Assembly (NCBI RefSeq): GCF_900167135.1 | Contig: NZ_FUWZ01000002.1 | Span: 2,072,651-2,136,650, forward strand | From: Chitinophaga eiseniae | GTDB lineage: Bacteria; Bacteroidota; Bacteroidia; Chitinophagales; Chitinophagaceae | DNA: 64,000 bases | Reading direction: 5' to 3' | Shown here: piece after piece, positions 8,270 through 16,215 of the stretch | How the letters are laid out: every line of letters starts with the position of its first letter | Numbering within the stretch: position 1 is the first letter of the stretch | The notes under the pieces: model-generated | The model's database searches: none | What the model was told of the DNA's origin: nothing | The model's input: the letters and a program-made list of their open reading frames with translations, nothing else | Translations under genes and position numbers: made by a program

Positions 8270-9409
8270 ATGAATTTTGAGCCAACGGATATGCAGCAAC
8301 AGATCGCGCAGATGATCCGGGATTTCGGAAAAACACATATTGTACCGCACGTGTTGGAGTGGGACGAAACACAGGAATTTCCTGTAACGTTATTCAAACA
8401 ACTGGGCGAGCTGGGATTAATGGGGGTGCTGGTACCGCAGGAATATGGTGGCAGCGGCATGGGATACCTGGAGTATGTGACCGTTGTCAGCGAGATTGCC
8501 CGCTTCTGCGGCGCTATCGGCCTGAGCGTGGCGGCACATAATTCTCTTTGTACCGGCCATATCCTCCAGTTTGGCAATGAAGAGCAGAAAAAGAAATACC
8601 TGCCGAAGCTCGCCAGTGCAGAATGGATCGGCGCATGGGGCCTGACAGAGCCTAACACCGGCTCCGACGCGATGAACATGAAATGTGTGGCCAAAAAGGA
8701 CGGCGACCATTGGGTGATCAACGGTACCAAATGCTGGATCACCCACGGCAAGAGCTGTGACGTGGCCGTAGTGATAGCCCGTACCGGCGACGTTCGCGAC
8801 AGCCACGGCATGACCGCCTTTGTAGTAGAGAAAGGCACGCCGGGCTTCAGCGGCGGCAAAAAAGAAAATAAGCTGGGCATGCGCGCCTCTGAAACAGCGG
8901 AAATGATTTTTGATAATTGCCGTATCCCGGCTGCCAACATGCTGGGGGCGGAAGGAGATGGGTTCATTCAGTCCATGAAAGTGCTGGACGGCGGACGTAT
9001 CTCCATCGCCGCTTTGTCGCTGGGCATCGCCATGGGCGCACGGGATGCCGCTGTAAAATATGCGAAGGAAAGACACCAGTTTGACCAGCCCATCGCGGCG
9101 TTCCAGGGTGTTTCTTTTAAACTGGCAGATATGGCCACCGAGATAGAAGCCGCTACGCTGCTTACTTTACAGGCGGCAGATATGAAAAACCGAGGCGTGA
9201 AAATGACGAAAGAAGCCGCCATGGCTAAGTATTATGCGTCTGAAGTAGCCGTAAGGGTAGCAAATGACGCCGTACAGATTTTCGGTGGTTATGGTTATAC
9301 GAAAGACTTTCCCGTGGAAAAATATTATCGAGATGCAAAATTATGCACCATAGGAGAGGGAACGTCCGAAATACAGAAAATTGTGATCGCCAGAGAGGCA
9401 TTAAGATAA
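8270..9409 (+). CDS. Acyl-CoA dehydrogenase
   Basis: A 379-residue flavoprotein of the short/medium-chain acyl-CoA dehydrogenase type, full length. It shows the three expected regions: a helical N-domain (about 1-115), a beta-barrel middle with the FAD-binding stretch WGLTEPNTGSDAM, and a C-terminal helical domain with RHQFDQPIAAFQ and QIFGGYGYTKDFPVEKYYRD. The presumed catalytic base Glu sits in GEGTSEIQ. It oxidises acyl-CoA to trans-2-enoyl-CoA in beta-oxidation or branched-chain amino acid breakdown and passes electrons to electron-transfer flavoprotein. It starts 11 bases after the HhH gene. The exact chain length of the substrate cannot be read from the sequence. Confidence 0.93.
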   Translation: MNFEPTDMQQQIAQMIRDFGKTHIVPHVLEWDETQEFPVTLFKQLGELGLMGVLVPQEYGGSGMGYLEYVTVVSEIARFCGAIGLSVAAHNSLCTGHILQFGNEEQKKKYLPKLASAEWIGAWGLTEPNTGSDAMNMKCVAKKDGDHWVINGTKCWITHGKSCDVAVVIARTGDVRDSHGMTAFVVEKGTPGFSGGKKENKLGMRASETAEMIFDNCRIPAANMLGAEGDGFIQSMKVLDGGRISIAALSLGIAMGARDAAVKYAKERHQFDQPIAAFQGVSFKLADMATEIEAATLLTLQAADMKNRGVKMTKEAAMAKYYASEVAVRVANDAVQIFGGYGYTKDFPVEKYYRDAKLCTIGEGTSEIQKIVIAREALR

Positions 9410-9537
9410 CTACAGCGAATTATTTGTTGATTTTGACAGGACTGAGATAAACGAATTTTTTTTAATTTAAAAAAAGATAAGGGGCAAACCATTTATCTTT
9501 TTTGACAATAAAATGAAATATTACCCCTTTAGTGTTA

Positions 9538-9567
9538 TTTAATATTGCAAAAGGAACGTTAAATTTG
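9538..9567 (+). promoter_or_regulatory. Candidate promoter in the 9410-9851 gap
   Basis: TTTA at 9538-9541, an 18-base spacer and a perfect TAAATTTG (TAnnTTTG) at 9560-9567. The upstream box differs from TTTG at one base. Together with the hairpin at 9645-9672 it frames a possible short transcript. The rest of this 440-base gap is AT-rich without a convincing reading frame. Confidence 0.4.
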
Positions 9568-9644
9568 GGTTAATTCATCACTCTTTACCGTTTATCAACC
9601 TTAACACAAAATCAAAGAAAGATTTGAAACACTTTTACGCACTG

Positions 9645-9676
9645 GAAAGCACCCTTTAAAACGGGTGCTTTCTTAT
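9645..9676 (+). terminator. Hairpin with T-rich tail, candidate terminator or small-RNA end
   Basis: Arms GAAAGCACCC (9645-9654) and GGGTGCTTTC (9663-9672) pair perfectly over 10 bases around an 8-base loop and are followed by TTAT. It lies 236 bases after the acyl-CoA dehydrogenase stop, far for a simple gene terminator, and about 100 bases after the candidate promoter. Confidence 0.55.
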
Positions 9677-9851
9677 ACCGGAAAAGGCTCATCTTCCTCT
9701 TACGAATAGTATTACGACCTGTAATCCACGTTATGCTTTCTTACGTTAAAAGCACACTTACCCCATAAAAATGAGTAGTACTACTGATATCCAACAAATT
9801 TCCCCGTTTTAATTTTACCGCCTGATTCCTAAACCAACAATTGTAAACATC

Positions 9852-10727
9852 ATGTTCCCCAAAATCCTGAAGTGGACCGGCATTGTATTGCTGGGCCTTG
9901 CAACATTGTTGCTGATTGTTTTCGGTATCTTCTTTTACCTGTACGGCACGCATGTGAACAAACAGTATGCAGTAACGGTGCGGCCGGTAGAGATCCCGCA
10001 TGATTCGGCTACTATCGCCGCCGGCGCCCATCTTTTTGCTATTAAAGGTTGCGGCGATTGTCATGGTGCGGACCTGGGCGGTAAAGTCTTCCTCGATGAT
10101 CCGGCGGTAGGCCGTTTTGCAGGCGCCAATCTTACGGCCGGGCAGGGCGGTCGTCCTGCGGGCTACACGGACCAGGACTGGCTGCGGGCCATGCGCCACG
10201 GCATTGGCACGGATAATAAAAGCCTGAAGCTGATGCCTTCTTATGAGTATGCAAAGCTGTCTGACAAAGACATGGCAGCGCTGATTGCTTTCTGTAAAGC
10301 ACAACCGCCGGTAGACAGGAGCCTGCCACCCACGACGACCGGTGCCCTTGGTAAGGTGTTGACCGTACTGGGGAAGCTGCCGCTTTTTCCGGCCGAAAAA
10401 ATAGACCATGCTTATCAGCAACCCGCTACGATGGCGGTTTCTGTGACGAAAGCGTATGGCGAATACCTGTCGGTGTCCTGTTCGGGATGTCATAATCCCC
10501 GTTTCACCGGTGGCGACAGCCCTATTCCCGGTGGTAAAAAGGTGGCTGATATTACGTCTAAAGGCAACGTGGGTAAGTGGACCGCACAGGAGTTTATGAC
10601 CGCGTTGCGTACGGGTAGCACGCCGGAAGGGCTGATGCTGAAGAACGATGAGATGCCGTGGAACATGACGGCCCAATATTCCGATGAGGAGCTGCAGGCG
10701 TTGTTTTTGTATCTGAAAAGCCTGTAG
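9852..10727 (+). CDS. Membrane-anchored dihaem c-type cytochrome
   Basis: A 291-residue protein with an N-terminal membrane helix (about 11-31) that anchors it to the inner membrane with the bulk in the periplasm. Two haem-attachment motifs are present: CGDCH (67-71) and CSGCH (210-214), each heading a cytochrome c domain. Candidate distal Met ligands lie about 60-80 residues after each motif (LMPSYEY and DEMPWNM). It is probably an electron carrier between a dehydrogenase and a terminal oxidase or other acceptor; the partner is not shown by neighbours. The gene stands alone between the 9410-9851 gap and the strong bidirectional terminator at 10738. Confidence 0.9.
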   Translation: MFPKILKWTGIVLLGLATLLLIVFGIFFYLYGTHVNKQYAVTVRPVEIPHDSATIAAGAHLFAIKGCGDCHGADLGGKVFLDDPAVGRFAGANLTAGQGGRPAGYTDQDWLRAMRHGIGTDNKSLKLMPSYEYAKLSDKDMAALIAFCKAQPPVDRSLPPTTTGALGKVLTVLGKLPLFPAEKIDHAYQQPATMAVSVTKAYGEYLSVSCSGCHNPRFTGGDSPIPGGKKVADITSKGNVGKWTAQEFMTALRTGSTPEGLMLKNDEMPWNMTAQYSDEELQALFLYLKSL

Positions 10728-10737
10728 AACCCAGTAT

Positions 10738-10780
10738 AAAGGCAAAGCCCCATTGACATCGTCAATGGGGCTTTGCCTTT
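10738..10780. terminator. Bidirectional terminator between convergent genes
   Basis: A perfect 20-base inverted repeat (10738-10757 and 10761-10780) with a 3-base loop, A-rich on the left and T-rich on the right. It lies between the convergent cytochrome gene and the 104-residue gene and serves both strands. Confidence 0.9.
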
Positions 10781-10798
10781 ATATCTTCGGGAGGCTGG

Positions 10799-11113
10799 TT
10801 ACACCTGTTTTTTGTCTTTGCTGAAGAGGTCGGAGATTTTGTCTTTGGCATCTTCCGCCCAGTCTTCCGCTTTATCTTTCCAGTCCTCTGCTTTGTCTTT
10901 CACATCATCGAGGAAGTCGTTGGCTTTGTCCATAAAACCTTCTTTCTTTTCGCCGGGCTTGTCAGACATATTGGCAAACCAGGTATCTACAGTACCCGCA
11001 ATAAAGGGAGGAAGTTTGCCTTTCACATATTCTTTGATCACTTCAATCGACTGGGCGGCCTGTTCAGGGGTAAGGCCGGCTTTGGCCTGTAGTTGCTGAA
11101 TAAGTTCCTGCAT
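10799..11113 (-). CDS. Small helical protein of unknown function, 104 residues
   Basis: The first 50 residues form a predicted helical domain (MQELIQQLQAKAGLTPEQ, then KEYVKGKLPPFIAGTVDTWF). The second half is a charged amphipathic region with repeats of the pattern DKAEDW and DDVKDKAE, ending in a Lys-rich tail. There is no signal peptide or membrane helix. The repeat pattern is like that of stress- or desiccation-associated helical proteins, but no function can be assigned. It lies downstream of clpX on the same strand, separated by the ATTACG repeat region, and ends at the bidirectional terminator. Confidence 0.75.
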   Translation of the reverse strand: MQELIQQLQAKAGLTPEQAAQSIEVIKEYVKGKLPPFIAGTVDTWFANMSDKPGEKKEGFMDKANDFLDDVKDKAEDWKDKAEDWAEDAKDKISDLFSKDKKQV

Positions 11114-11134
11114 AATAGTGGGTTTTAAAGGTTA

Positions 11135-11262
11135 TTACAAATTACGGATTACAGATTACCGATTACGAATTACGAATGGGGCCCTTTTAAAGGAGGTTAT
11201 CTTAATAACCCTGTTATCGAAAGTGCTTCATTCGTAATTCGTAACGCGTACTCCGTAATTGA
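11135..11262. repeat. ATTACG-type intergenic repeat cluster
   Basis: The gap between clpX and the 104-residue gene holds several copies of the words ATTACGAATTACG, ATTACGGATTACAG and CGTAATTCGTAA. The arms TTACGAATTACGAATG (11163-11178) and CATTCGTAATTCGTAA (11229-11244) are exact reverse complements. The same words recur at 50784-50799 and 51093-51123, so this is a dispersed family. No reading frame was recognised inside. Confidence 0.8.
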
Positions 11263-12504
11263 TTATGCTACTTTGAGCTTAGATAAAGTAGACTGTTCCA
11301 GTTTGGCCTGGGCGTAGTCTTTCGTCAGCGCAAAAGTGGTTTCGTTGGCGGATGGCAGTTCATACATGGCATCGCTCAGTACCACTTCACAGATAGACCG
11401 GAGGCCGCGGGCGCCCAGTTTGTATTCCATGGCTTTGTCCACGATGTATTCGATCGCTTCGGCTTCCACCTGGAGTTCTATGTTTTCGATAGAGAACAGT
11501 TTCTTGTATTGTTTGATCAGCGCGTTCTTCGGCTCGGTGAGGATCGCTTTCAGGGTGTCGCGGTCCAGCGAGTTGAGATAGGTCACTACCGGCAGACGTC
11601 CCAGTAATTCGGGGATCAGGCCGAAGGATTTCAGGTCCTGGGAATTTACATACCGGAGGATCTGTTTTCTGTTCTCTTCTTCTTTGTCTTTGTTGACAGT
11701 GAAGCCGATGGAGTGGGTTTGTACTCTTCTGCTGATGATGCGGTCTATACCGTCAAAAGCGCCGCCGCAGATGAACAAGATGTTGCTGGTGTTCAGCTTG
11801 ATCAGTTTCTGTTCGGGATGTTTACGGCCGCCCTGCGGGGGAACCAGTACTTCGGCGCCTTCCAGCAGTTTGAGTAAGCCCTGTTGAACGCCCTCGCCGC
11901 TTACATCACGGGTGATGGAAGGGTTATCGTTTTTACGGGCAATTTTATCGATTTCATCGATGTATACGATGCCGCGTTCAGCAGCTTCCACGTCGTAGTT
12001 ACACACCTGCAGCAGGCGGCTGAGGATACTTTCCACGTCTTCCCCTACATAGCCGGCTTCCGTGAATACGGTGGCATCTACGATGGTGAAGGGCACGTTG
12101 AGCTGTTTGGCGATGGATTTGGCCAGCAGGGTTTTACCGGTGCCGGTTTCACCGACCATGATGATGTTGGATTTTTCAATTTCCACTTCATCGTCTCCTA
12201 TCTGCTGGTTGAGCCTTTTGTAGTGATTGTAAACCGCTACGGCCAGTATTTTTTTAGCATCGTCCTGCCCGATCACGTATTCATCCAGGAACTTTTTCAT
12301 GTCCATGGGCTTGGCTACTTTGGGCATAGCGCTGGCGGTAGTAGGTGCAGATTTTTTGCCGGGAGTGAAAAGCTCCGCGTCAATGATCTCCTGCGCGTTG
12401 GCCACACAGTTTTCACAGATATGTCCTTCTGCGCCCGCAATCAGTATCTGCACATCATCTTTGGAGCGGCTGCAGAAAGAACAACGAATTTTCGATTCTT
12501 TCAT
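11263..12504 (-). CDS. clpX: ATP-dependent Clp protease ATP-binding subunit ClpX
   Basis: A 413-residue AAA+ unfoldase that recognises tagged proteins and feeds them to ClpP in the cytoplasm. The N-terminal zinc-binding domain shows CSFC and CENC (about residues 8-36). The AAA+ core has Walker A GETGTGKT, Walker B IVYIDEIDK and the sensor/arginine region around LLGRLPVV. The length matches the family. It lies downstream of clpP and tig on the same strand, but a terminator at 12592-12625 separates them, and a perfect -7 element on the minus strand (12563-12570) suggests its own promoter. Confidence 0.98.
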   Translation of the reverse strand: MKESKIRCSFCSRSKDDVQILIAGAEGHICENCVANAQEIIDAELFTPGKKSAPTTASAMPKVAKPMDMKKFLDEYVIGQDDAKKILAVAVYNHYKRLNQQIGDDEVEIEKSNIIMVGETGTGKTLLAKSIAKQLNVPFTIVDATVFTEAGYVGEDVESILSRLLQVCNYDVEAAERGIVYIDEIDKIARKNDNPSITRDVSGEGVQQGLLKLLEGAEVLVPPQGGRKHPEQKLIKLNTSNILFICGGAFDGIDRIISRRVQTHSIGFTVNKDKEEENRKQILRYVNSQDLKSFGLIPELLGRLPVVTYLNSLDRDTLKAILTEPKNALIKQYKKLFSIENIELQVEAEAIEYIVDKAMEYKLGARGLRSICEVVLSDAMYELPSANETTFALTKDYAQAKLEQSTLSKLKVA

Positions 12505-12562
12505 TTTGAGAATAAATTATTTTTCGACGAATCTCAAGTCCTGCAATCTCGTTACAGGGTTA

Positions 12563-12570
12563 CAAATTTA
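12563..12570 (-). promoter_or_regulatory. Candidate clpX promoter -7 element
   Basis: The minus strand reads TAAATTTG, a perfect TAnnTTTG box, 58 bases before the clpX ATG and just after the clpP terminator. The -33 position carries only a TTTTC-like sequence, so the match is partial. Confidence 0.45.
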
Positions 12571-12591
12571 CACTAAAAATCCGGGTAGGCG

Positions 12592-12625
12592 GAAAATAAA
12601 ACAGCCCCGCCTGAGGCGGGACTGT
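12592..12625 (-). terminator. Terminator of the tig-clpP unit
   Basis: On the minus strand an 11-base stem (12625-12615 with 12611-12601, one mismatch, 3-base loop) is followed by TTTATTTTCC. It lies 138 bases beyond the clpP stop and before clpX. Confidence 0.8.
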
Positions 12626-12762
12626 TAAAGTTATCTTAACCGGCCAGGGTGTTCCTGATCAGTCCGGATATTGTCGTTGTTGCGGGATAAATCAAGCATT
12701 CTCAGGATTTAACAATTAGTAATTATGCTATATCTGTTGTTTCTTGATGCCCGGCTACCGGA

Positions 12763-13467
12763 TTACTGGGGAGTATCCAGTTGTTTTTTCGGATTTTTCT
12801 GAAGAACGTCGTCAATGATGCCGTATTCTTTGGCTTCATCAGCGGTCATCCAGTAGTCACGGTCAGAATCTTTTTCCACTTTTTTCACGGGTTGACCGCA
12901 GTGGCCGGCAATGATTTCGTTCAGCTCTTTTTTCAGCTTAACGAACTCACGCGCAGTGATTTCGATGTCAGAAGTCTGGCCTTCAGCCCCGCCGTGAGGC
13001 TGGTGGATCATTACACGGGCGTGTTTCAGGGCAGTACGTTTGCCTTTGGTGCCGGCTACCAGCAGTACAGCGCCGAAAGAGGCGGCCATACCGGTACAGA
13101 TAGTGGCTACGTCAGGAGAAATGATCTGCATGGTGTCATAAATGCCCAGGCCTGCGTATACGCTGCCACCGGGGCTATTGATGTACATCTGAATATCACG
13201 GTTGCGATCGGAAGACTCCAGGAACAGTAACTGTGCGGTGATAACGTTCGCCACATAGTCATTTACCGGGTCGCCGAGGAAAATGATACGATCAGCCATC
13301 AGCCTGGAGAATACGTCCATCTGCGTCATATTCATCTGGCGTTCTTCCAGGATGTAGGGAGTCAGGCTGTTGATAGAGTGGCTCTTGGCATAGCTGTCTA
13401 CTACCAGGCTGCTGATTCCGCGGTGTTTAATGGCATATCTTCTGAATTCGTCGTTATTAATGTTCAT
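12763..13467 (-). CDS. clpP: ATP-dependent Clp protease proteolytic subunit
   Basis: A 234-residue serine peptidase that forms the barrel chamber used with ClpX. The catalytic Ser is in GMAASFGAVLL, the His in RVMIHQPHGG, and the Asp follows in the KDSDRDYWM/ADEAKEYGIID region. ATG 13467 (MNINNDEFRRYAIKHRGISS) is preferred over the in-frame start at 13497 because the latter adds an unsupported leader. Even so, the start overlaps the end of tig by 11 bases, implying translational coupling. The roughly 30-residue segment before the folded core is typical of Bacteroidota ClpP and may be processed. Confidence 0.97.
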   Translation of the reverse strand: MNINNDEFRRYAIKHRGISSLVVDSYAKSHSINSLTPYILEERQMNMTQMDVFSRLMADRIIFLGDPVNDYVANVITAQLLFLESSDRNRDIQMYINSPGGSVYAGLGIYDTMQIISPDVATICTGMAASFGAVLLVAGTKGKRTALKHARVMIHQPHGGAEGQTSDIEITAREFVKLKKELNEIIAGHCGQPVKKVEKDSDRDYWMTADEAKEYGIIDDVLQKNPKKQLDTPQ

Positions 13468-14836
13468 GATGGTGATGTTTATGAGGTAAATTAACAAATT
13501 CTTCTGCTTTGATTTCCTCTTCTTTCACGTTCACCTTGGTCTCAGCCCAGTCAAACAACTTGGCGGTGATCATTTCGCGGTAAGTCTGGTCAACAAATTT
13601 TTCGTCCTGCAGCAGGCGGTCCAGGTAGCTGTCCAGCCATTCAGCTCCATCAGCGGCAGCACCGCCGTAGTAGCCCAGTACTTTTTGTTTGGCGTTCTCT
13701 CTCAGGTCTTCGAAAGAAACTTCCAGTTTATTGTCACGAACCAGTTTATCGCTGATCAGCGTCCAGCGCAGTTGGTGGTCGAAACCCGGGAATTCTTTTT
13801 CAGCTTCTTCTGCGGTTTTAGGTTTTTCACCACCTACCTGCAGCCAGCGTTTCAGGAAATCCTTTGGTAATTCGATCGGCGTTTCGTGAACCAGCACTTC
13901 AAACAGGTCGTTGTGCATGTGGTTGCGGCTTTCTGAATCCCAGTATTTCGCGATCTCTTCTTTCAGTTTAGCGCGGAAAGCTTCTTCAGTGGTGATGCTG
14001 TCAGCAGGATAAACTTCTTTGAAGAACTCTTCGTTCAATGCTCTTTTTTCGATCAGGGTGATCTTGGTGATGGTCAGTTTGAAGTGCTTTTTAGCGGCTT
14101 CTTTATCGCCGGTTTCAAAGCCCAGGTCTTTCAGGATCCAGCCCAAACGTTGTTCATCGAAAGATTTGCCCAGTTCGATAACAATGCTGTCGTTGATTTT
14201 TTTGCCTTTCAGCTCAGCCTGAACAGCGTCAGTGAAGTATTTTACCAGCAGGCTGTTTTCTTTGGTGATACCACCTTCCACTACATTGCCTTTAGCATCA
14301 GCTTCCTCGAAAGTAACATTGATGATGTCGTCTTCGGTGGAAACAGCTTCTGCTTCAGAAGGTTTGCCGCCTTTCAGCTGTAAACGCTGCAATTCGTCGT
14401 TTACCATCTCGTCGGTTACGGCTACTTTGTAACGGGTAAGGGTGGTTTTGTTGCTCTCGAGCGGAGTTACCTCAAAAGATGGTTTCAGACCTACTTCAAA
14501 CTCGAAGGCATATTCTTCCGGATTAGCAAAATCGAGGTTTTTAGCAGTTTTTTCCAGAGAGAGCGGCTGACCGAAGATCTCCAGTTTCTCTGCCTGTACA
14601 TAACCCATCAGTTCTTTTTCCACGGTTTTCAGCACTTCGTCGCCGAAAATGGCAGGACCGTGCATCTTCTTAACCATACCTGCAGGCACCATTCCTTTAC
14701 GGAAGCCCGGGATGTTTGCATTTTTGCTGAATTGTTTTACTGCTTTGTCAAAATTAGGAAGGTAATCTTCCTGGCTCACTTTCACAGTGATCTTATCGTT
14801 CAATAAACCAATGTTTTCTCTGGTAACGGTTGCCAT
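13457..14836 (-). CDS. tig: Trigger factor
   Basis: A 459-residue ribosome-associated chaperone. The N-terminal ribosome-binding domain (about 1-115) contains the family-like signature region GFRKGMVPAGMVKK. The middle peptidyl-prolyl isomerase region is divergent, as is usual in Bacteroidota, and the C-terminal helical arms (about 250-430) complete the layout. The last residues form a His-rich tail, NLPHKHHHHEH, which could bind metal. It is the first gene of the tig-clpP unit and overlaps clpP by 11 bases, a classical quality-control arrangement. Confidence 0.95.
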   Translation of the reverse strand: MATVTRENIGLLNDKITVKVSQEDYLPNFDKAVKQFSKNANIPGFRKGMVPAGMVKKMHGPAIFGDEVLKTVEKELMGYVQAEKLEIFGQPLSLEKTAKNLDFANPEEYAFEFEVGLKPSFEVTPLESNKTTLTRYKVAVTDEMVNDELQRLQLKGGKPSEAEAVSTEDDIINVTFEEADAKGNVVEGGITKENSLLVKYFTDAVQAELKGKKINDSIVIELGKSFDEQRLGWILKDLGFETGDKEAAKKHFKLTITKITLIEKRALNEEFFKEVYPADSITTEEAFRAKLKEEIAKYWDSESRNHMHNDLFEVLVHETPIELPKDFLKRWLQVGGEKPKTAEEAEKEFPGFDHQLRWTLISDKLVRDNKLEVSFEDLRENAKQKVLGYYGGAAADGAEWLDSYLDRLLQDEKFVDQTYREMITAKLFDWAETKVNVKEEEIKAEEFVNLPHKHHHHEH

Positions 14837-15063
14837 AATTGAATTGTATAAAAATGTTCTTTAAGAAGCAATAATGATTCCTTGTTTGATTTTCTGCCAT
14901 GAAGTCACAAACGGCAAGCAGGAATGGCAGGAAACTAAAAAATAATAAAAGACAATTGATTAGGTGAGAGTGCGTCAGATAGGAACGCAGTGACAATGTA
15001 AGTGAAGGAAAGCATAGCATTATCACGTTGCCATATTGACACATTGCCACTTAATGTAAAGTG

Positions 15064-15145
15064 TCCGGGTGGAGGGACTCGAACCCCCATGCCTTGCGGC
15101 ACCAGATCCTAAGTCTGGCATGTCTACCAATTTCACCACACCCGG
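15064..15145 (-). tRNA. tRNA-Leu (anticodon TAG)
   Basis: Read on the minus strand, this gene has a 7-bp acceptor stem (CCGGGTG/CACCCGG), discriminator A, the anticodon loop CTTAGGA (anticodon TAG), a long variable arm GTGCCGCAAGGCAT and a T-loop TTCGAGT. CCA is not encoded. The flanking gaps (14837-15063 and 15146-15315) hold no other gene that I can support. Confidence 0.95.
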
Positions 15146-15208
15146 AACTGATAAAAATAAGAACTTTTGCTTTTCAGCCGTCAGCCCCGAGAGCCGCGTG
15201 AAAATAAT

Positions 15209-15244
15209 AAAAAAAGCAGTCCTTTCTTGCTCAAAAAGGACTGC
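15209..15244 (-). terminator. Terminator of the sugar operon
   Basis: On the minus strand GCAGTCCTTT (15244-15235) pairs with AAAGGACTGC (15225-15216) and is followed by seven T residues (15215-15209). It lies 71 bases beyond the DUF1501 gene stop and before tRNA-Leu. Confidence 0.85.
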
Positions 15245-15315
15245 AAAGGTATTATTTTCTATGAATTAAAAAAATTTGTGAACAGAATCCGGGAGAAAGG
15301 TCCCGGCGGTATGGC

Positions 15316-16215
15316 TTACAGCCAGCCCATGGCGGAAAAGCGGCCATTCAGCCTGCTGTCGGTCTCCAGCCATCGGCCGGCAATAGTGGCATACAGGCTG
15401 CGGAAATCGGTCTGCACCGGCAGGTGCCCTCCGGCCAGCGTACAGGGCTCAATTCCCCACTGCTTCAACCGGCTGCCGAAAATATAGACCTGCCCGCCCT
15501 CGCCATGGTCGGTACCCCGGCGCACGTTCTCGCCTACACTGCGGCCAAACTCCGACCAGGTCACTACCAGCGTATTTTCCAGCTGTCCGCCCCGCTCCAG
15601 CTGCTGAAGGAAACGGCTGACTCCCTGCGCATAAACGCCCAGCAGCCCGTCGTGCTGCACCCGCTGGAACTGGTGGGTGTCAAAACCATCCAGCGCTACA
15701 TGATAAACACGGGTGGCATCTCCCTGTATGATCCTGCGGGTGATATCTTCCAGGGAAACATCAAAATCCTGTTCTCCGTAATCTGCTACAGGTGTGCCGG
15801 CGGGCAACCAGTGATTGGCTTGCAGCCCCTGGCAGCAGCCGGTACGCCAGATCTCCCCGGAATGATAATGGGAAGGGTCGGTATCCGGATAACCTACCTG
15901 TTGCAAGACGAGCAACTGCCGCCGCTCGTAAAAGGGCAACAGCTCCTTCAGCGCCGGATGGAAGCCCCAGCCATCGGCCACCGGCAATACTTCGTTCGCC
16001 GGAACAGCCAGCTGCGGCCGCTGCTCATAATATTGCGGCTGTCCATACGGGACCACGGTATTCAGCCCGTCATTGCCGCCCTGCAGGCGGATAAAAACCA
16101 CCCTGCGCCCTGCAGCCGCCATCGGCGCTCTGCCGGCGGCAGCCTGCATAAAGGCTGGTAACAACAACATGCCGGATGCCAGGCCCGACTGCCTTAAAAA
16201 ATCTCTCCTTTTCAT
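15316..16215 (-). CDS. Short DUF1501-family exported protein
   Basis: A 299-residue protein that starts MKRRDFLRQSGLASGMLLLP, a twin-arginine-like signal peptide cleaved after about residue 27. The body matches DUF1501, a sulfatase/alkaline-phosphatase-like family: RRVVFIRLQGGNDGLNTVVP near the start, HYHSGEIWRTG in the middle and WSEFGRSVGENVRRGTDHGE near the end. Family members are usually about 400 residues or more; here the region after the GEIWRTG motif is shortened by roughly 100 residues although the reading frame is intact. The gene overlaps the transporter stop by 4 bases (ATGA), so it belongs to the sugar operon. DUF1501 genes usually pair with DUF1800 genes; none is here. Confidence 0.82.
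   Translation of the reverse strand: MKRRDFLRQSGLASGMLLLPAFMQAAAGRAPMAAAGRRVVFIRLQGGNDGLNTVVPYGQPQYYEQRPQLAVPANEVLPVADGWGFHPALKELLPFYERRQLLVLQQVGYPDTDPSHYHSGEIWRTGCCQGLQANHWLPAGTPVADYGEQDFDVSLEDITRRIIQGDATRVYHVALDGFDTHQFQRVQHDGLLGVYAQGVSRFLQQLERGGQLENTLVVTWSEFGRSVGENVRRGTDHGEGGQVYIFGSRLKQWGIEPCTLAGGHLPVQTDFRSLYATIAGRWLETDSRLNGRFSAMGWL

Noticed and set aside
14793..15050. 85-codon hydrophobic minus-strand frame upstream of tig
   Set aside because: It overlaps the start of tig out of frame and has no ribosome-binding site; the gap probably holds only regulatory DNA.
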